From: Paenibacillus sp. BIHB 4019
Lineage (GTDB): Bacteria; Bacillota; Bacilli; Paenibacillales; Paenibacillaceae
Direction: 5' to 3'
Assembly (NCBI RefSeq): GCF_002741035.1
Contig: NZ_CP016808.1
Coordinates: 62,001-126,000, forward strand
Length of the DNA stretch: 64,000 bases
Program-made: the position numbers and the translations under genes
The notes under the pieces: generated by a model
What the model was told of the DNA's origin: nothing
Seen by the model: the letters and a program-made list of their open reading frames with translations, nothing else
Database searches by the model: none
Part shown: positions 46,470 through 56,405 of the stretch, piece after piece
Numbering within the stretch: position 1 is the stretch's first letter
Layout: each line of letters opens with the position of its first letter

Positions 46470-47304
46470 GAAAATATTCAACTATCAGCTCATGTCCCGC
46501 CTTGAAGATTCCGGCACCTTTATGGTAACGGGGAATGAACGAAGCTGGCTAAAGGCGATGCTGCAGCATCCTGAAGCGGTGCAGGCTTTTGCGCCCGGAA
46601 CACTCGCGAAGCTTGAAAGCCTGCTTGAGCAGGACAGCGTTATGGAAACAGCCGGTCCGCTCATTCAGAAAGCTGCCAGCAAAGAGCTGCAAGTGTACCA
46701 CCCGCTGCTGCGCCAGCTTAGACGCTCGATTATGCATCGCAACCAGATCAAGCTGAGCTACATGATCAAAAACGGCAGACAGCATGAACACCAAGCTGGC
46801 GTGCCCTATAAGCTGGAATATTCCATGGTGAAAAAAGAATGGTATTTGCTCTGGTATCACCAGCGCCACAGGACATTAATGAGCACAAAGCTGCAAACGA
46901 TTCTCGCCATTCAAGATATGCCTTGCGAGCCCGAGCGTTATGTACAGCTTTCCGCCTCCATTGAGGCGCTGCTCACTAAGCGCAGCACAAGTGCAGTCAT
47001 TCAGGTTATGGAAACGTATAATGCGGAGCTGTCGCGAATTTTGTACGCTTTTTCCTGCTTTGAGAAGGTTGTGTCCTACGATGACCAGCTCAACCGTTAT
47101 ACGATTAAGCTGACATTTCCAAGTAATGAAGCAGAATATGTTTTGTCAAAAATCCGCTTCCTCGGCAAGCGAATTAAAGTGAACGAAGGCGATTATTTGC
47201 TGCGACGCATGCGTGAGGCATCGTCCCTTGCGCTCGCCAGATATGGAGCGTCGCCAGATCAGCAAGCACTCCAAACCGATCGATTGGTTCAAAAAACGGA
47301 TTAG
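46456..47304 (+). CDS. WYL-domain protein without HTH
   Basis: A protein of 282 residues starting MNPFEKIFNYQLMSRL; the ATG at 46456 follows AAGGAG by 11 nt and overlaps the first WYL gene by 14 bp. It lacks an HTH. A helical N-terminal part (1-90) is followed by a WYL-like domain from about 95 (M-H-R-N-Q-I-K-L-S-Y-M) with K-E-W-Y-L-L-W-Y-H and a C-terminal domain. The tight overlap suggests the two proteins work as a pair, with this one perhaps the ligand-sensing half. Confidence 0.82.
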   Translation: MNPFEKIFNYQLMSRLEDSGTFMVTGNERSWLKAMLQHPEAVQAFAPGTLAKLESLLEQDSVMETAGPLIQKAASKELQVYHPLLRQLRRSIMHRNQIKLSYMIKNGRQHEHQAGVPYKLEYSMVKKEWYLLWYHQRHRTLMSTKLQTILAIQDMPCEPERYVQLSASIEALLTKRSTSAVIQVMETYNAELSRILYAFSCFEKVVSYDDQLNRYTIKLTFPSNEAEYVLSKIRFLGKRIKVNEGDYLLRRMREASSLALARYGASPDQQALQTDRLVQKTD

Positions 47305-47409
47305 ATGTCCCGCTCTTTACCAAGTAATGTATGGCCTTCGGGTAAAAAGAGACGTATAATAATGGAAACCCTGATTTCATCATATTTCCAAGCTTAGGAG
47401 GAACCATCC

Positions 47410-47802
47410 TTGAATGATTACAACAATGGGCATAATTATCAAAACCATGCGCCATTTCAGCCACCATTCCAGCCACCGGTGCAGAAGACGAACGGTGCTG
47501 CAATTGCCGCGCTCGTGTGCGGCATTACATCCTTCATCCCGTTCATCGGTATACTTTTAGGCATTGTCGCTGTCGTAATGGGCATCGTTTCGCTTAATCA
47601 AATTCCAAAAACGCGCGAGCAGGGACGCGGCATGGCGATAGCCGGCCTCATTTGCGGAGCTATTAGCCTATTCCTCAGCTTGCTGGTGTTTTTACTTTTT
47701 ATTATTGGCATCATGAGCTACGAGGACAGCATGTACAACTATGGCTGGAACGAAGGCTACTACAATGCCTCGATCCAGCTAGTCAACGCACTGAACTTGT
47801 AG
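47410..47802 (+). CDS. DUF4190-like small membrane protein
   Basis: A protein of 130 residues starting at TTG, 7 nt after AGGAGG. A Tyr/Asn/Pro-rich N-terminus (F-Q-P-P-F-Q-P-P) precedes two membrane regions (about 30-58 and 75-105), with L-G-I-V-A-V-V-M-G-I-V-S-L-N-Q-I between them, a DUF4190 hallmark. It is a shorter relative of the protein encoded at 11011. A TATAAT lies at about 47356-47361 with a poor -35. Confidence 0.78.
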   Translation: MNDYNNGHNYQNHAPFQPPFQPPVQKTNGAAIAALVCGITSFIPFIGILLGIVAVVMGIVSLNQIPKTREQGRGMAIAGLICGAISLFLSLLVFLLFIIGIMSYEDSMYNYGWNEGYYNASIQLVNALNL

Positions 47803-47834
47803 AAGCTGTTCCACGCCTAACTTTATCGCACACA

Positions 47835-47890
47835 AATAAGCGCCAACATACCGTGCAGCTTCGCTGCCCGCTCGTATGTTGGCGCTTATT
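47835..47890. terminator. Bidirectional terminator
   Basis: A 17-bp perfect stem (47835-47851 with 47874-47890) between the convergent membrane-protein and HNH genes. Confidence 0.85.
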
Positions 47891-47900
47891 GTTAATGGGA

Positions 47901-48878
47901 CTATACTTCCCGCATAAAATCCTCCAGGTTTTTGTCAGCCTTCGACTGGTTGCACATATGGCAAGCACAAACACAATTGTCCGGCGTCGTATGGCCGCCC
48001 TTGGCGCGCGGAAGCATATGGTCGATCGTATCGCCATACTGCTTGCAGAAAAAGCAAGTATAATTATCCCGCGTTAAAATATATTTACGAAAATCTTTAT
48101 TGCTGAATAGCCTGCGAATCGTCCGGCGATTCACGACAACGGCGGCATGCTCGTTAACGAGTATAACGGCCAGCTCCAGTTCAATTTCCTGATACCACTG
48201 CCTGCCCTTGTCGGTTTTGCCTCTCATCCATACCGTGCCTTGCCCGGAAGGGCGCAAATAGGTAGGGTCCGTCGGCGAATGATTAGACGGCTTCGGCAAA
48301 GGACGCTGCTTCGGCGAGCGGGCAGCCGTCTTCGCTCGCGGCGCCTTCTTCTCCGGCTTGCGAACGACGCCTAGCCTGCTAACTGCGCCGGCTTCCTGCG
48401 CCACTGCCGCCACTGCTGAATCCGTTCCTGGCGGCTGGGCGCCTGCTCTCGGGGCAGCTGCGCTGGCTTTCGCCGCTTCCCTGCCGCCCGTTTCCTTCGC
48501 CGCCTGCTCAGCTGCGGCGGCTACTGCCGCTGCGGCCTTCGCCCGCCTTCTTCTCCCGCCGCGCTTCCGGCGGGACTTCTTCTGTACGCCAGCAGCCGCC
48601 GCTTCCGGCCTAGGCTCATCTGCGGCGCCTGCTTGTACAACTGGCGCCTCCACAACAGCTGCTGGCGCGGCCTGCGAGCTCGCCCGTTCTTTCCTGCAGG
48701 AGCGGCAGGCGCCGCGCCGCGAGTCAGGGCCCGAGCGCCGGCCGGTACGGCGCAAAAAATCGCCAAGCGGCTTGTCTTCGTTACAGTACGCGCACTGCTT
48801 AATCGGCGTTTGTATGATTTCTGCCATTGGTATTGTACGGGCCTGGCAAGCATGAGCCTGCGTACCCGTTATTGTCAC
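47901..48878 (-). CDS. HNH endonuclease-domain protein with zinc motif and long disordered linker
   Basis: Up to 325 residues. The N-terminal part has a C-A-Y-C...C-R-S-C zinc motif (about 29-62). Residues 65-200 are Ala/Lys/Arg-rich low complexity (K-K-S-R-R-K-R-G-G-R-R-R-R). The C-terminus carries a conserved HNH unit: R-D-N-Y-T-C-F-F-C, T-I-D-H-M-L-P-R-A-K-G-G, N-C-V-C-A-C-H-M-C-N. The start is uncertain: the GTG at 48878 is inside a GAGG site, and an ATG 17 codons later has no clear site. The HNH part resembles a common Bacillales 5-methylcytosine-type HNH protein, but its target is unknown. Confidence 0.75.
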   Translation of the reverse strand: MTITGTQAHACQARTIPMAEIIQTPIKQCAYCNEDKPLGDFLRRTGRRSGPDSRRGACRSCRKERASSQAAPAAVVEAPVVQAGAADEPRPEAAAAGVQKKSRRKRGGRRRRAKAAAAVAAAAEQAAKETGGREAAKASAAAPRAGAQPPGTDSAVAAVAQEAGAVSRLGVVRKPEKKAPRAKTAARSPKQRPLPKPSNHSPTDPTYLRPSGQGTVWMRGKTDKGRQWYQEIELELAVILVNEHAAVVVNRRTIRRLFSNKDFRKYILTRDNYTCFFCKQYGDTIDHMLPRAKGGHTTPDNCVCACHMCNQSKADKNLEDFMREV

Positions 48879-48924
48879 CTCAAATTTTTATAGATATGTT
48901 TGTTCCCTGTTATTCTAAGCAGAG

Positions 48925-49881
48925 TTACAGCTTCATCCGATAAATAGGCTTATTTTCGAGCCCGCGGATAAAGGGTGTCCACGGTTCCGTGTCTGGCGTC
49001 GTATCCAGCGCATCCTCGACCATTTGCAGCTTGGCATCCATGGCATCAATATGATGCAGCGCGACCGCCTCTGCTGTCTGAGGCTGCACCGGGCTGCCCC
49101 ATTCACCCAAATTGTGATGGGAGAGCACCAAATGCTGCAGGCCGAGCACCTTTTCCGACTCCAGATCAATATCGCAGCGAATAGCCGCTTCCGTAATCCA
49201 GTTGGATGCGAGGGAAATATGCCCCATTAGCTTGCCAGACAGGCTGTATTCGGATACGATGCCTAGCTGGGCAACCATTTCCTCCGGCTTGGCAATATCA
49301 TGCAGCACAATGCCTGCCTTGATTAAATCGGCATTCAAGAATGGACGCTGCTTGCAAATAAAAGCGCCAATTTCCAGCATCCGTACAATATGATAAGCAA
49401 GACCGGCAAAATAAGCATGATGATGTGTTTTCGCAGCCGGATAATGCATCAGTCTGTCCTCGACCTTATCAACGCAATACGTGACGATCGTTCTAATTTC
49501 CTGGTCAGCAATGCTCTCCGTTACCTGTTTAATCGTATGCACGAGGTCGACTGGACGAACCGGCGCCGAGCGGATGAAATCCGTCAGCGCTACCCCGTCC
49601 TCTTCCGTAACTTTGCGCATGCGCGAAATTTTTATTTGCAGCTTCTCCCGGTATGTATGAGCGTTGCCTTGGATTTTTACCAATCCCATTGGGAAAAAGG
49701 TTTCCTTATCCGCACTCGATACGTCCCAATATTTAGCGGAAAGCTGGCCGCTGGCATCGCATAATACGATGTCAAAATAATCTTTCGGCGTTGCCCCGTT
49801 CGTCTGCTTCACTTCAAGCTCTCTAAGCAAATAATATCCGGTAAAATCGTCTCCGCTCACCAGTTGGTTAATCAATGTCAT
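48925..49881 (-). CDS. yhaM: 3'-5' exoribonuclease YhaM
   Basis: A 318-residue protein with an N-terminal OB-fold (about 10-95, G-Y-Y-L-L-R-E-L-E-V...F-D-I-V-L-C-D-A-S-G-Q-L-S-A-K-Y-W-D) and a C-terminal HD domain with H-H-H-A-Y-F-A-G-L-A-Y-H, L-H-D-I-A-K and L-S-H-H-N-L-G-E-W-G-S-P. These match B. subtilis YhaM, which degrades RNA and single-stranded DNA from the 3' end. It overlaps the HD hydrolase gene by one base (TAATG). It lies 1.6 kb from the RNA-repair genes but on a separate transcript. Confidence 0.92.
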   Translation of the reverse strand: MTLINQLVSGDDFTGYYLLRELEVKQTNGATPKDYFDIVLCDASGQLSAKYWDVSSADKETFFPMGLVKIQGNAHTYREKLQIKISRMRKVTEEDGVALTDFIRSAPVRPVDLVHTIKQVTESIADQEIRTIVTYCVDKVEDRLMHYPAAKTHHHAYFAGLAYHIVRMLEIGAFICKQRPFLNADLIKAGIVLHDIAKPEEMVAQLGIVSEYSLSGKLMGHISLASNWITEAAIRCDIDLESEKVLGLQHLVLSHHNLGEWGSPVQPQTAEAVALHHIDAMDAKLQMVEDALDTTPDTEPWTPFIRGLENKPIYRMKL

Positions 49882-50441
49882 TATGCCCTGTCCCCGCTTT
49901 CCCTTTGACCAAACATCGCCTCAATTTTTTGATTTAAAACGTCCAGCAGCGGAAAGCTGCCTTCATGGCCGAGGCTGTCCGCCACCGCCTTGTAATACCA
50001 TTCCTGCTGCACCCTGCCGCGGTTGAAGCGATCCCACACCTTCTCGCCCTCCCGCTCATAAGCGGCAAGCGTCGAGCCCATATTATGCAGCTTATCCGCG
50101 CAGGCTACCGTCTTGATGTCTAGCGGCGCCTTTTTCAAATAATCCAGTTTATATTGCTTGCGCTCTTCCCAAGACAAGGATTTGTTGGGCTCCGTACAGC
50201 CGACGACAATTCGCGTCACTTCCGGGCCAAAAAGCTCCAGCAGCGCTTCCTCCGTCGCCTCCGTATCTTCGAGCGTATCATGCAAAATGCCCGCAGCCAC
50301 CCACTCCGCCTGGCAACCCGCCTCCATTAATATCATACCCACACCGAACGGATGTGAAATATAAGGAATATTCGACCCCTTGCGAAGCTGATTCCCATGC
50401 AGCACCGCTGCATAATCAATTGCTTTTTGAATCAGGCTCAT
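49881..50441 (-). CDS. HD-domain hydrolase (RelA/SpoT HD-like)
   Basis: A 186-residue protein with an HD metal site: A-A-V-L-H-G-N-Q-L-R-K-G, Y-I-S-H-P-F-G-V, G-I-L-H-D-T-L-E-D-T and A-D-K-L-H-N-M. This is the SpoT/MESH1 hydrolase pattern without a synthetase or TGS domain, so it may act on a ppGpp-like or other nucleotide. GGAGGTG lies 7 nt before the ATG. It is translationally coupled to yhaM. Confidence 0.85.
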   Translation of the reverse strand: MSLIQKAIDYAAVLHGNQLRKGSNIPYISHPFGVGMILMEAGCQAEWVAAGILHDTLEDTEATEEALLELFGPEVTRIVVGCTEPNKSLSWEERKQYKLDYLKKAPLDIKTVACADKLHNMGSTLAAYEREGEKVWDRFNRGRVQQEWYYKAVADSLGHEGSFPLLDVLNQKIEAMFGQRESGDRA

Positions 50442-50626
50442 GAATGTACACCTCCAGGTTCAAGATCGTCCTGCTTTTATCTATAGATGCATCGTGATTT
50501 CACGCAAGCTGCTGTTGTTTTTTATACAACTTTAGTCTAGCATCTTCCTGTATATGCAAACAAGCACGCGTTTAGGCCTGAACCAAAAAATCCGTCAATA
50601 AAATAGCGTTTTCATGGCATAAACGA

Positions 50627-50670
50627 GAAAAAACCTCCACACCCGCTTCTAACAGTAGGGTTGGAGGTTT
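50627..50670 (-). terminator. Terminator of the SLH protein gene
   Basis: On the minus strand GAAACCTCCA...TGGAGGTTT pairs with an additional ACCC/GGGT segment and is followed by a T-run. The gap to 50460 has no gene. Confidence 0.78.
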
Positions 50671-50689
50671 CTATGCTGCAGTTAAACGT

Positions 50690-51403
50690 TTATTGCTGTG
50701 CTGGCTTTATCCCTTGCTCTTCTAGAGATTGGTCGCCAGTCTCTCCTTCAAGCTGCTCGTTATGTTCCTTAATAAATTGATGCGCATTGTACAGCATCGC
50801 TGTGGATTCAGCACGGTTTAAAATTTGCTGCGGATGGAATTCGCCTTTATCATCCAAAGCAGTAAGCTTGTATAGCAAAGCGCGCTGAATGGTGCCTTGA
50901 TATTCAGTCGTAATGTCACTCTCGTCTGAAATGACGACATACATTTTGATCAGCGGGTATTGTCCGGTCTTTTCCAGCGCCTGCACGAGGTAATGCGTGA
51001 ACTGCTCGCGTGTCATCGGGGCATTTGGGTCAATATCAGCTGGAATGTCGAGTTCGTTGTAGTGCGCGATGATGAAGCTGTCTGCGTACCAGGCATTATT
51101 TTTCACATTGCTAAAAAGGCCTTCTGCTTCTGGAGCTTTATTAAATGAAATGGCGGCAAGGCTAATTTGCGTCGTCTTTACAATAAGCGAAATACCTTGT
51201 GCATTTGTCAAGCTTTCTTCCGGCTGGAACAGCGACTGCGATACGCCATTCACAATTCCGAGCCCTTGAAGCGTCTCAATTTGCGCCTTTTGCGGGGAGG
51301 TTGCGATATCCGTAAATGAACTTGCTGCGAAAGCCTGACCTGTCAGCGCTACCGATAGAGCCACGGCAGCAGAAATAGATGCTGTTGCGATACGTTTCTT
51401 CAT
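50690..51403 (-). CDS. Secreted S-layer-homology (SLH)-like protein
   Basis: A protein of 237 residues; the ATG at 51403 is 9 nt after GGAG. The signal peptide is residues 1-28 (ASISAAVALSVALTG, cleavage at A-F-A-A). Two SLH-like repeats are visible: F-T-D-I...L-Q-G-L-G-I-V-N-G-V-S-Q-S-L-F-Q-P-E-E-S-L-T-N-A-Q, and a later D-D-K-G-E-F-H-P-Q-Q-I-L-N-R-A-E-S. The C-terminal tail is Glu/Gln-rich. It probably binds the secondary wall polymer. Confidence 0.82.
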   Translation of the reverse strand: MKKRIATASISAAVALSVALTGQAFAASSFTDIATSPQKAQIETLQGLGIVNGVSQSLFQPEESLTNAQGISLIVKTTQISLAAISFNKAPEAEGLFSNVKNNAWYADSFIIAHYNELDIPADIDPNAPMTREQFTHYLVQALEKTGQYPLIKMYVVISDESDITTEYQGTIQRALLYKLTALDDKGEFHPQQILNRAESTAMLYNAHQFIKEHNEQLEGETGDQSLEEQGIKPAQQ

Positions 51404-51497
51404 TAGAATCAATCTCCTTTAGTTGTTGAACGCGTTCTAATTCTATAAACGATGCCTGTTTCAAAAAGGTTGCAGCCTCTTCCTCTCGCTTTGAGCC

Positions 51498-51655
51498 GTT
51501 ATCCCCTTAGCTCAGAAACTGCCTTGCAGCACAAGCAGCGCAAACCATCCAAACCTCCTAAACGCCATCACCTCCTGAAATAAAGAGCTGATTAGACAGT
51601 GACACGTTAACAAAAATCCCCATCGTCCCACCCTTTTCTGAGCTAAGGGGATAAC
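51498..51655. repeat. Inverted-repeat element, family A, copy 2
   Basis: Perfect 21-bp inverted ends (51498-51518 with 51635-51655) around 116 bp, the same end sequence as copy 1 at 17404-17589, and flanked by GCC and CGGC so the pairing almost extends. It sits in the divergent gap between the SLH gene and odhA. The remaining gap to 51964 has a short ATCGGTT/AACCGAT hairpin at about 51765-51786 and a TATAAT at 51890-51895 that may serve odhA. Confidence 0.8.
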
Positions 51656-51964
51656 CGGCAAAAGAGAAATTTACCGCTGCCCCTAAGAATGGACAATTGA
51701 AACTTTAAGCAGGCTGCTTCGTATAAATTGAAAGGGCATACATTTTTTGCTCAAAGCCCTTAACAATCGGTTTTGAATAACCGATAAATGGGAGAGACTG
51801 AGAAGATGGACTAGCGGCTCACCGATTGATCTATTTTCAAGATAGTTATGATACATAATCGTTATTTAAGTTTCCATGTCGTTCTGTACTATAATGAAGT
51901 CATATGCTAGTTCTGATTCCGTCCATAAACTTACAAAATTCAAAGACGGAGGTATCTGTCGAAA

Positions 51965-54841
51965 ATGTCGATTGGCAATGAAACTAACCCAAACCCGTGG
52001 GAAGGCTATTATGGCCCCAACTATGGGTACATCCAAGAACAATATGAGCTATTTAAACAAAACCCTGAAACCGTAACATCTGAATACCGCGATTTATTTG
52101 CTCGCTTTGGCGAGCCGCCTGCTTATGCTGCAGGTCAAACTGCCGCTGCTCCTCAAACGGTGGGCGCTGCTTCAATCGATGCGAAAACGCTTCAAAATTT
52201 GGTCGCTGCCGGCAAGCTTGTATGGAACATTCGCGCTTTCGGTCATTTGGCGGCTGATATTGATCCGCTCGATATCGGACCTAAATCAAATACGAAGATG
52301 CTAAGCCCGGAAACGTATGGCATCACTCAGACGGATCTGCTGGCTCTGCCTGCCGAGCTCGTATGGACGAATGCTCCTTCCGATGTTGCTAATGCATGGG
52401 AAGCCATCCAGAAGCTGCTTAAAGCTTACACAGGTACGCTAGCCTTCGAATTCAGCCATGTGCATGATGAAGCGGAGCGTGCTTGGCTCAAGAAGCGCGT
52501 TGAGCGCGAGCTGCCTTCTGCTGCACTCAACAAGGAAGAACGCAAGAAGCTGCTCGTCAAGCTATTCGAAGCAGAGCAATTTGAAGATTTTCTGCAGCGC
52601 ACCTTCGTCGGTCAAAAACGGTTTTCCGTTGAAGGCAACGATGTGCTTGTAGCCATAGTCGATGAATTGGTTCACGAGCTGTCAAATGACGGTGTGAGCC
52701 AAATTGCGATGGGCATGGCACACCGTGGGCGCCTTAATATTTTGGCGCATGTACTGGGCAAGCCATATACCAAAATTTTCTCCGAGTTCTACAACTCGCC
52801 GAACAAGAAGCTTATTCCGTCCGAAGGCTCGATCGGCATCAACTACGGCTGGACTGGCGATGTGAAGTACCACTTGGGCGCCAATCGTTCGTTCAAAACT
52901 GGCGAAACGGTTGAAACTCGCATAACGCTCGCGAACAACCCGAGCCATCTTGAATTCGTCAACCCGGTTGTCGGCGGCTTTGCTCGTGCAGCACAGGATG
53001 ATCGCAGCAAGCCTGGTTATCCGGTAACGAACCTGGACACAGCTGCTTCCATTGTTATGCATGGTGATGCAGCATTCCCTGGCGAAGGCATTGTAGCGGA
53101 AACCTTGAATATCGCTCAGCTGAGAGGCTATACCAGCGGCGGTACGCTCCATGTAATCGTCAACAACCGCATCGGCTTTACTACAGAAAGCCATGATTCC
53201 CGTTCGACGCAATACGCAAGCGATGTAGCTAAAGGCTATGAAATTCCAATCGTGCATGTTAACGCGGATGATCCTGAAGCTTGTATTTTTGCAGCGCGGA
53301 TGGCTAGCGAATACCGTACGCTTTTCAAGAAGGATTTCCTAGTTGACCTGATTGGCTATCGTAAATATGGACACAATGAGACGGATGATCCGGAAACGAC
53401 TCAACCTCTTATCTATAAGAAAGTAAGGGCTCATGCCACTGTAAGCACCATCTACTCCGATAGACTGATTGCAGCTGGCGCTATTACAGAGGCTGAAGTA
53501 GCGGAGCTTAAGCAAGGCGTTATTGACCGCCTGAAATCTGCTTATGACGAAGTGAAAGCACGTGATGGCCAAGAGCCTGTTCATCAGACACAAGGACTGC
53601 AAGGAGAAAAGGATAACAATACTTCCGTTTCCCCTGTATCCATTGAAACACTGCAATCGATTAATACCGAGCTGCTTCGTTTCCCTGAAAGCTTCAATGT
53701 GTATCCGAAGCTGCAGAAGATTTTGGAGCGCCGCACGAATGCATTGAACGAAGGCGAGAAGTTGGATTGGGGCCATGCGGAGACGCTTGCCTTTGCTACG
53801 ATTCTTGCTGACGGCAAGCCGATCAGACTTAGCGGCCAAGATGTCGAGCGCGCAACATTTGCTCACCGCAATCTCGTGCTGCATGATGCTGAAACAGGCG
53901 AAACGTTCTGCCCGCTGCACCAAATGCCGCAGGCGAAAGCATCGTTCGCAATCCATAACAGCCCGCTTTCCGAAGCTGCTGTTCTAGGCTTTGAATATGG
54001 CTATAACGTGCACGCGCCGGAAACGATGGTTATTTGGGAAGCGCAATATGGCGATTTCACCAACGTCGCGCAAGTGCTTATTGACCAGTTCATTTCCGCA
54101 GGCCGTTCGAAATGGTCGCAAAAATCCAGCATCGTTATGCTGCTGCCGCATGGCTATGAAGGCCAAGGACCTGAGCATTCCAGTGCGCGTCTGGAGCGTT
54201 TCCTGCAGCTGTCAGGCGAAGAAAACTGGACAGTTGCCAACTTGACGAGCGCTGCGCAGTATTATCATATTTTGCGCCGCCAAGCTTCCATTACGGAAAG
54301 CGAAGCTGCACGTCCGTTGATTATTATGGCTCCTAAGAGCTTGATTCGTAACCCGCGTGTCGCCTCCAGCGCTTCCGAGCTTAGCAATGGCTCGTTCAAG
54401 CTGGTCGTTGAGCAGCCGAGCCTCGGCAGCAAGCCAGAGCGCGTAGAGCGCCTGATCTTGTGCACAGGCAAGATTGCAATCGATTTGGAGGATGCAATCG
54501 AGAAGGAGCAAGGGAAGGACCTGGATTGGCTGCACATTATTCGTGTCGAGCAGCTGTATCCGTTCCCTGAGAAGGAAATTGCTGAAATTATCGCCCGCTT
54601 CCCTCAACTGAAGGAAATTGTGTGGGTTCAAGAAGAGCCGAAAAACATGGGCTCGTGGCATTATGCCGATCCGCGCATCCGTGCGCTTGCGCCAGAAGGT
54701 ACAAGCGTAAGCTACATTGGACGCCCAGAGCGTTCCAGCACAGCGAGCGGCTTCCAGCAAGTACATGCTTTTGAGCAGCAGCATATTATTTTGCAAACAT
54801 TGAAACATAGTCCGTCATTGACATACAACTCAGGGAGGTAG
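51965..54841 (+). CDS. odhA: 2-Oxoglutarate dehydrogenase E1 component
   Basis: A 958-residue thiamine-diphosphate enzyme of the TCA cycle. The N-terminus has [19 protein letters not shown], typical of Bacillus OdhA. Core motifs include [33 protein letters not shown], the cofactor site [10 protein letters not shown], and C-terminal [23 protein letters not shown] lies 12 nt before the ATG. It forms an operon with odhB, 5 bp apart. Confidence 0.97.
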   Translation: MSIGNETNPNPWEGYYGPNYGYIQEQYELFKQNPETVTSEYRDLFARFGEPPAYAAGQTAAAPQTVGAASIDAKTLQNLVAAGKLVWNIRAFGHLAADIDPLDIGPKSNTKMLSPETYGITQTDLLALPAELVWTNAPSDVANAWEAIQKLLKAYTGTLAFEFSHVHDEAERAWLKKRVERELPSAALNKEERKKLLVKLFEAEQFEDFLQRTFVGQKRFSVEGNDVLVAIVDELVHELSNDGVSQIAMGMAHRGRLNILAHVLGKPYTKIFSEFYNSPNKKLIPSEGSIGINYGWTGDVKYHLGANRSFKTGETVETRITLANNPSHLEFVNPVVGGFARAAQDDRSKPGYPVTNLDTAASIVMHGDAAFPGEGIVAETLNIAQLRGYTSGGTLHVIVNNRIGFTTESHDSRSTQYASDVAKGYEIPIVHVNADDPEACIFAARMASEYRTLFKKDFLVDLIGYRKYGHNETDDPETTQPLIYKKVRAHATVSTIYSDRLIAAGAITEAEVAELKQGVIDRLKSAYDEVKARDGQEPVHQTQGLQGEKDNNTSVSPVSIETLQSINTELLRFPESFNVYPKLQKILERRTNALNEGEKLDWGHAETLAFATILADGKPIRLSGQDVERATFAHRNLVLHDAETGETFCPLHQMPQAKASFAIHNSPLSEAAVLGFEYGYNVHAPETMVIWEAQYGDFTNVAQVLIDQFISAGRSKWSQKSSIVMLLPHGYEGQGPEHSSARLERFLQLSGEENWTVANLTSAAQYYHILRRQASITESEAARPLIIMAPKSLIRNPRVASSASELSNGSFKLVVEQPSLGSKPERVERLILCTGKIAIDLEDAIEKEQGKDLDWLHIIRVEQLYPFPEKEIAEIIARFPQLKEIVWVQEEPKNMGSWHYADPRIRALAPEGTSVSYIGRPERSSTASGFQQVHAFEQQHIILQTLKHSPSLTYNSGR

Positions 54842-54846
54842 CCACT

Positions 54847-56100
54847 GTGCAACAAATTATAGTACCAGCAATGGGAGAATCGATTACGGAAGGCACGATT
54901 TCCAAGTGGATTGTTAAAGTAGGAGATTCGGTTAAGCAAGGCGATGTGCTGCTGGAGCTTGAGACAGATAAAGTCAACATCGAGATCAGCGCCGAGCAGG
55001 ATGGCACGATTCAAGAGATTACACGCAGCGAAGGCGATACCGTTCAAATCGGCGAAGCTATTGGCTCCATTGCAGCAGGCGGAGCGGCTCCGTCCGCCCC
55101 TGCAGCTGAGCCAGCGAAAGCAGCTCCTGCTGTTGAAGCAGCTGCTCCAGCGCAAGCGGCACCTATTGCGCCTCCTGTAGCAGAAGCAGACAGCAAAGGC
55201 GGTCAAGTTGCCGCTTCCCCTGCTGCAAGAAAGCTTGCAAGAGAAAAAGGCATTGACCTGACACAGGTTCAATCCCGCGATCCGCTTAGCCGCGTTAGCT
55301 CCGATGATGTCCGCTCGCACGGCACTCAGCCGGCAGCGCCGCAAGCACCGTCTGCTCCTGCTGCTAAAGCGCCAGCTGCACCTAAATTCCAATCGGCTAA
55401 GCCTTACGAGCGCAAAAAAATGTCGCGTCGCCGGGCAACGATTGCGAATCGTCTGGTTGAAGCTCAAAGAACAGCAGCTATGCTGACAACGTTCAATGAA
55501 GTGGATATGACCGCAATTATGGACATCCGTAAACGCCGGAAACAATCGTTCTTGGACAAGCATGAAGTTGGTCTTGGTTTTATGTCCTTCTTCACGAAAG
55601 CTGTCGTTGGCGCACTGAAAGAATTCCCGCTGCTAAACGCTGAAATTGAAGGCGAAGATATTATTGTGAAGCAGTTCTACGATATCGGTATTGCCGTATC
55701 GGCTAAGGAAGGTCTTGTTGTTCCGGTTGTCCGTGATGCAGACCGCCTGAGCTTCGCTGAAATCGAACGCTCGATCGTTGACCTTGCTGGCAAAGCCCGT
55801 ACGAACTCGCTTGGATTGTCTGACCTGCAAGGCGGTACATTCACAATTACGAATGGCGGCACGTTCGGCTCGCTGCTGTCCACGCCAATCATTAATGCAC
55901 CGCAAGTTGGTATTCTGGGCATGCACAAAATTCAGCTTCGTCCAGTTGCGATCGACGCTGAGCGCTCCGAGAACCGTCCGATGATGTACATCGCCCTTTC
56001 CTACGATCACCGCATCGTAGATGGCGCTGAAGCGGTACGCTTCCTCGTTAAAGTGAAAGCAATGCTTGAAGATCCAGAAACGCTTCTGCTTGAAGGTTAA
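54847..56100 (+). CDS. odhB: 2-Oxoglutarate dehydrogenase E2 (dihydrolipoyl succinyltransferase)
   Basis: A 417-residue protein starting at GTG, 7 nt after GGGAGG. Domain order: lipoyl domain (about 1-76, lipoylated lysine in E-T-D-K-V-N-I), Ala/Pro linker, peripheral-subunit-binding domain (about 118-152, [11 protein letters not shown]), second Ala/Pro linker, and catalytic domain (about 185-417) with the active site [12 protein letters not shown]. It transfers the succinyl group to CoA. No lpdA (E3) gene follows; the operon ends in a strong terminator. Confidence 0.97.
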   Translation: MQQIIVPAMGESITEGTISKWIVKVGDSVKQGDVLLELETDKVNIEISAEQDGTIQEITRSEGDTVQIGEAIGSIAAGGAAPSAPAAEPAKAAPAVEAAAPAQAAPIAPPVAEADSKGGQVAASPAARKLAREKGIDLTQVQSRDPLSRVSSDDVRSHGTQPAAPQAPSAPAAKAPAAPKFQSAKPYERKKMSRRRATIANRLVEAQRTAAMLTTFNEVDMTAIMDIRKRRKQSFLDKHEVGLGFMSFFTKAVVGALKEFPLLNAEIEGEDIIVKQFYDIGIAVSAKEGLVVPVVRDADRLSFAEIERSIVDLAGKARTNSLGLSDLQGGTFTITNGGTFGSLLSTPIINAPQVGILGMHKIQLRPVAIDAERSENRPMMYIALSYDHRIVDGAEAVRFLVKVKAMLEDPETLLLEG

Positions 56101-56137
56101 TAAGCAGAACCGATGAACGAATAAAGGATAACACGCA

Positions 56138-56176
56138 TAACCCCCATGGCCTTAAAGGCCATGGGGGTTATTTTTT
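56138..56176 (+). terminator. Terminator of odhAB
   Basis: AACCCCCATGGCC pairs with GGCCATGGGGGTT and is followed by T6. The gap 56177-56405 is AT-rich with no further gene. Confidence 0.92.
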
Positions 56177-56405
56177 ACTTACAAAAAATAACTAATGAAT
56201 GCGTAATCATTCATCATTCTTCTCATTTTAGCCTGGATTTGAATGAGAAGTTTCTCATCTATTTTTAACAATTGGTATCAAAACACCATTAAATCTAGTT
56301 TTATGGTCTCAGAGGAAATTACTCTCAATTTTAATTGTGGTATTGTATAGCTATAAACATATAAATAGACAAGCTATCAACCCAGAGAAGAGAGGCATTC
56401 ACATC

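Noticed and set aside
51765..51830. TPP-riboswitch-like CTGAG word downstream of a hairpin upstream of odhA
   Set aside because: The rest of the conserved thi-box is absent.
52682..55563. Long minus-strand frames opposite odhA and odhB
   Set aside because: Antisense shadows without ribosome binding sites or recognisable domains.
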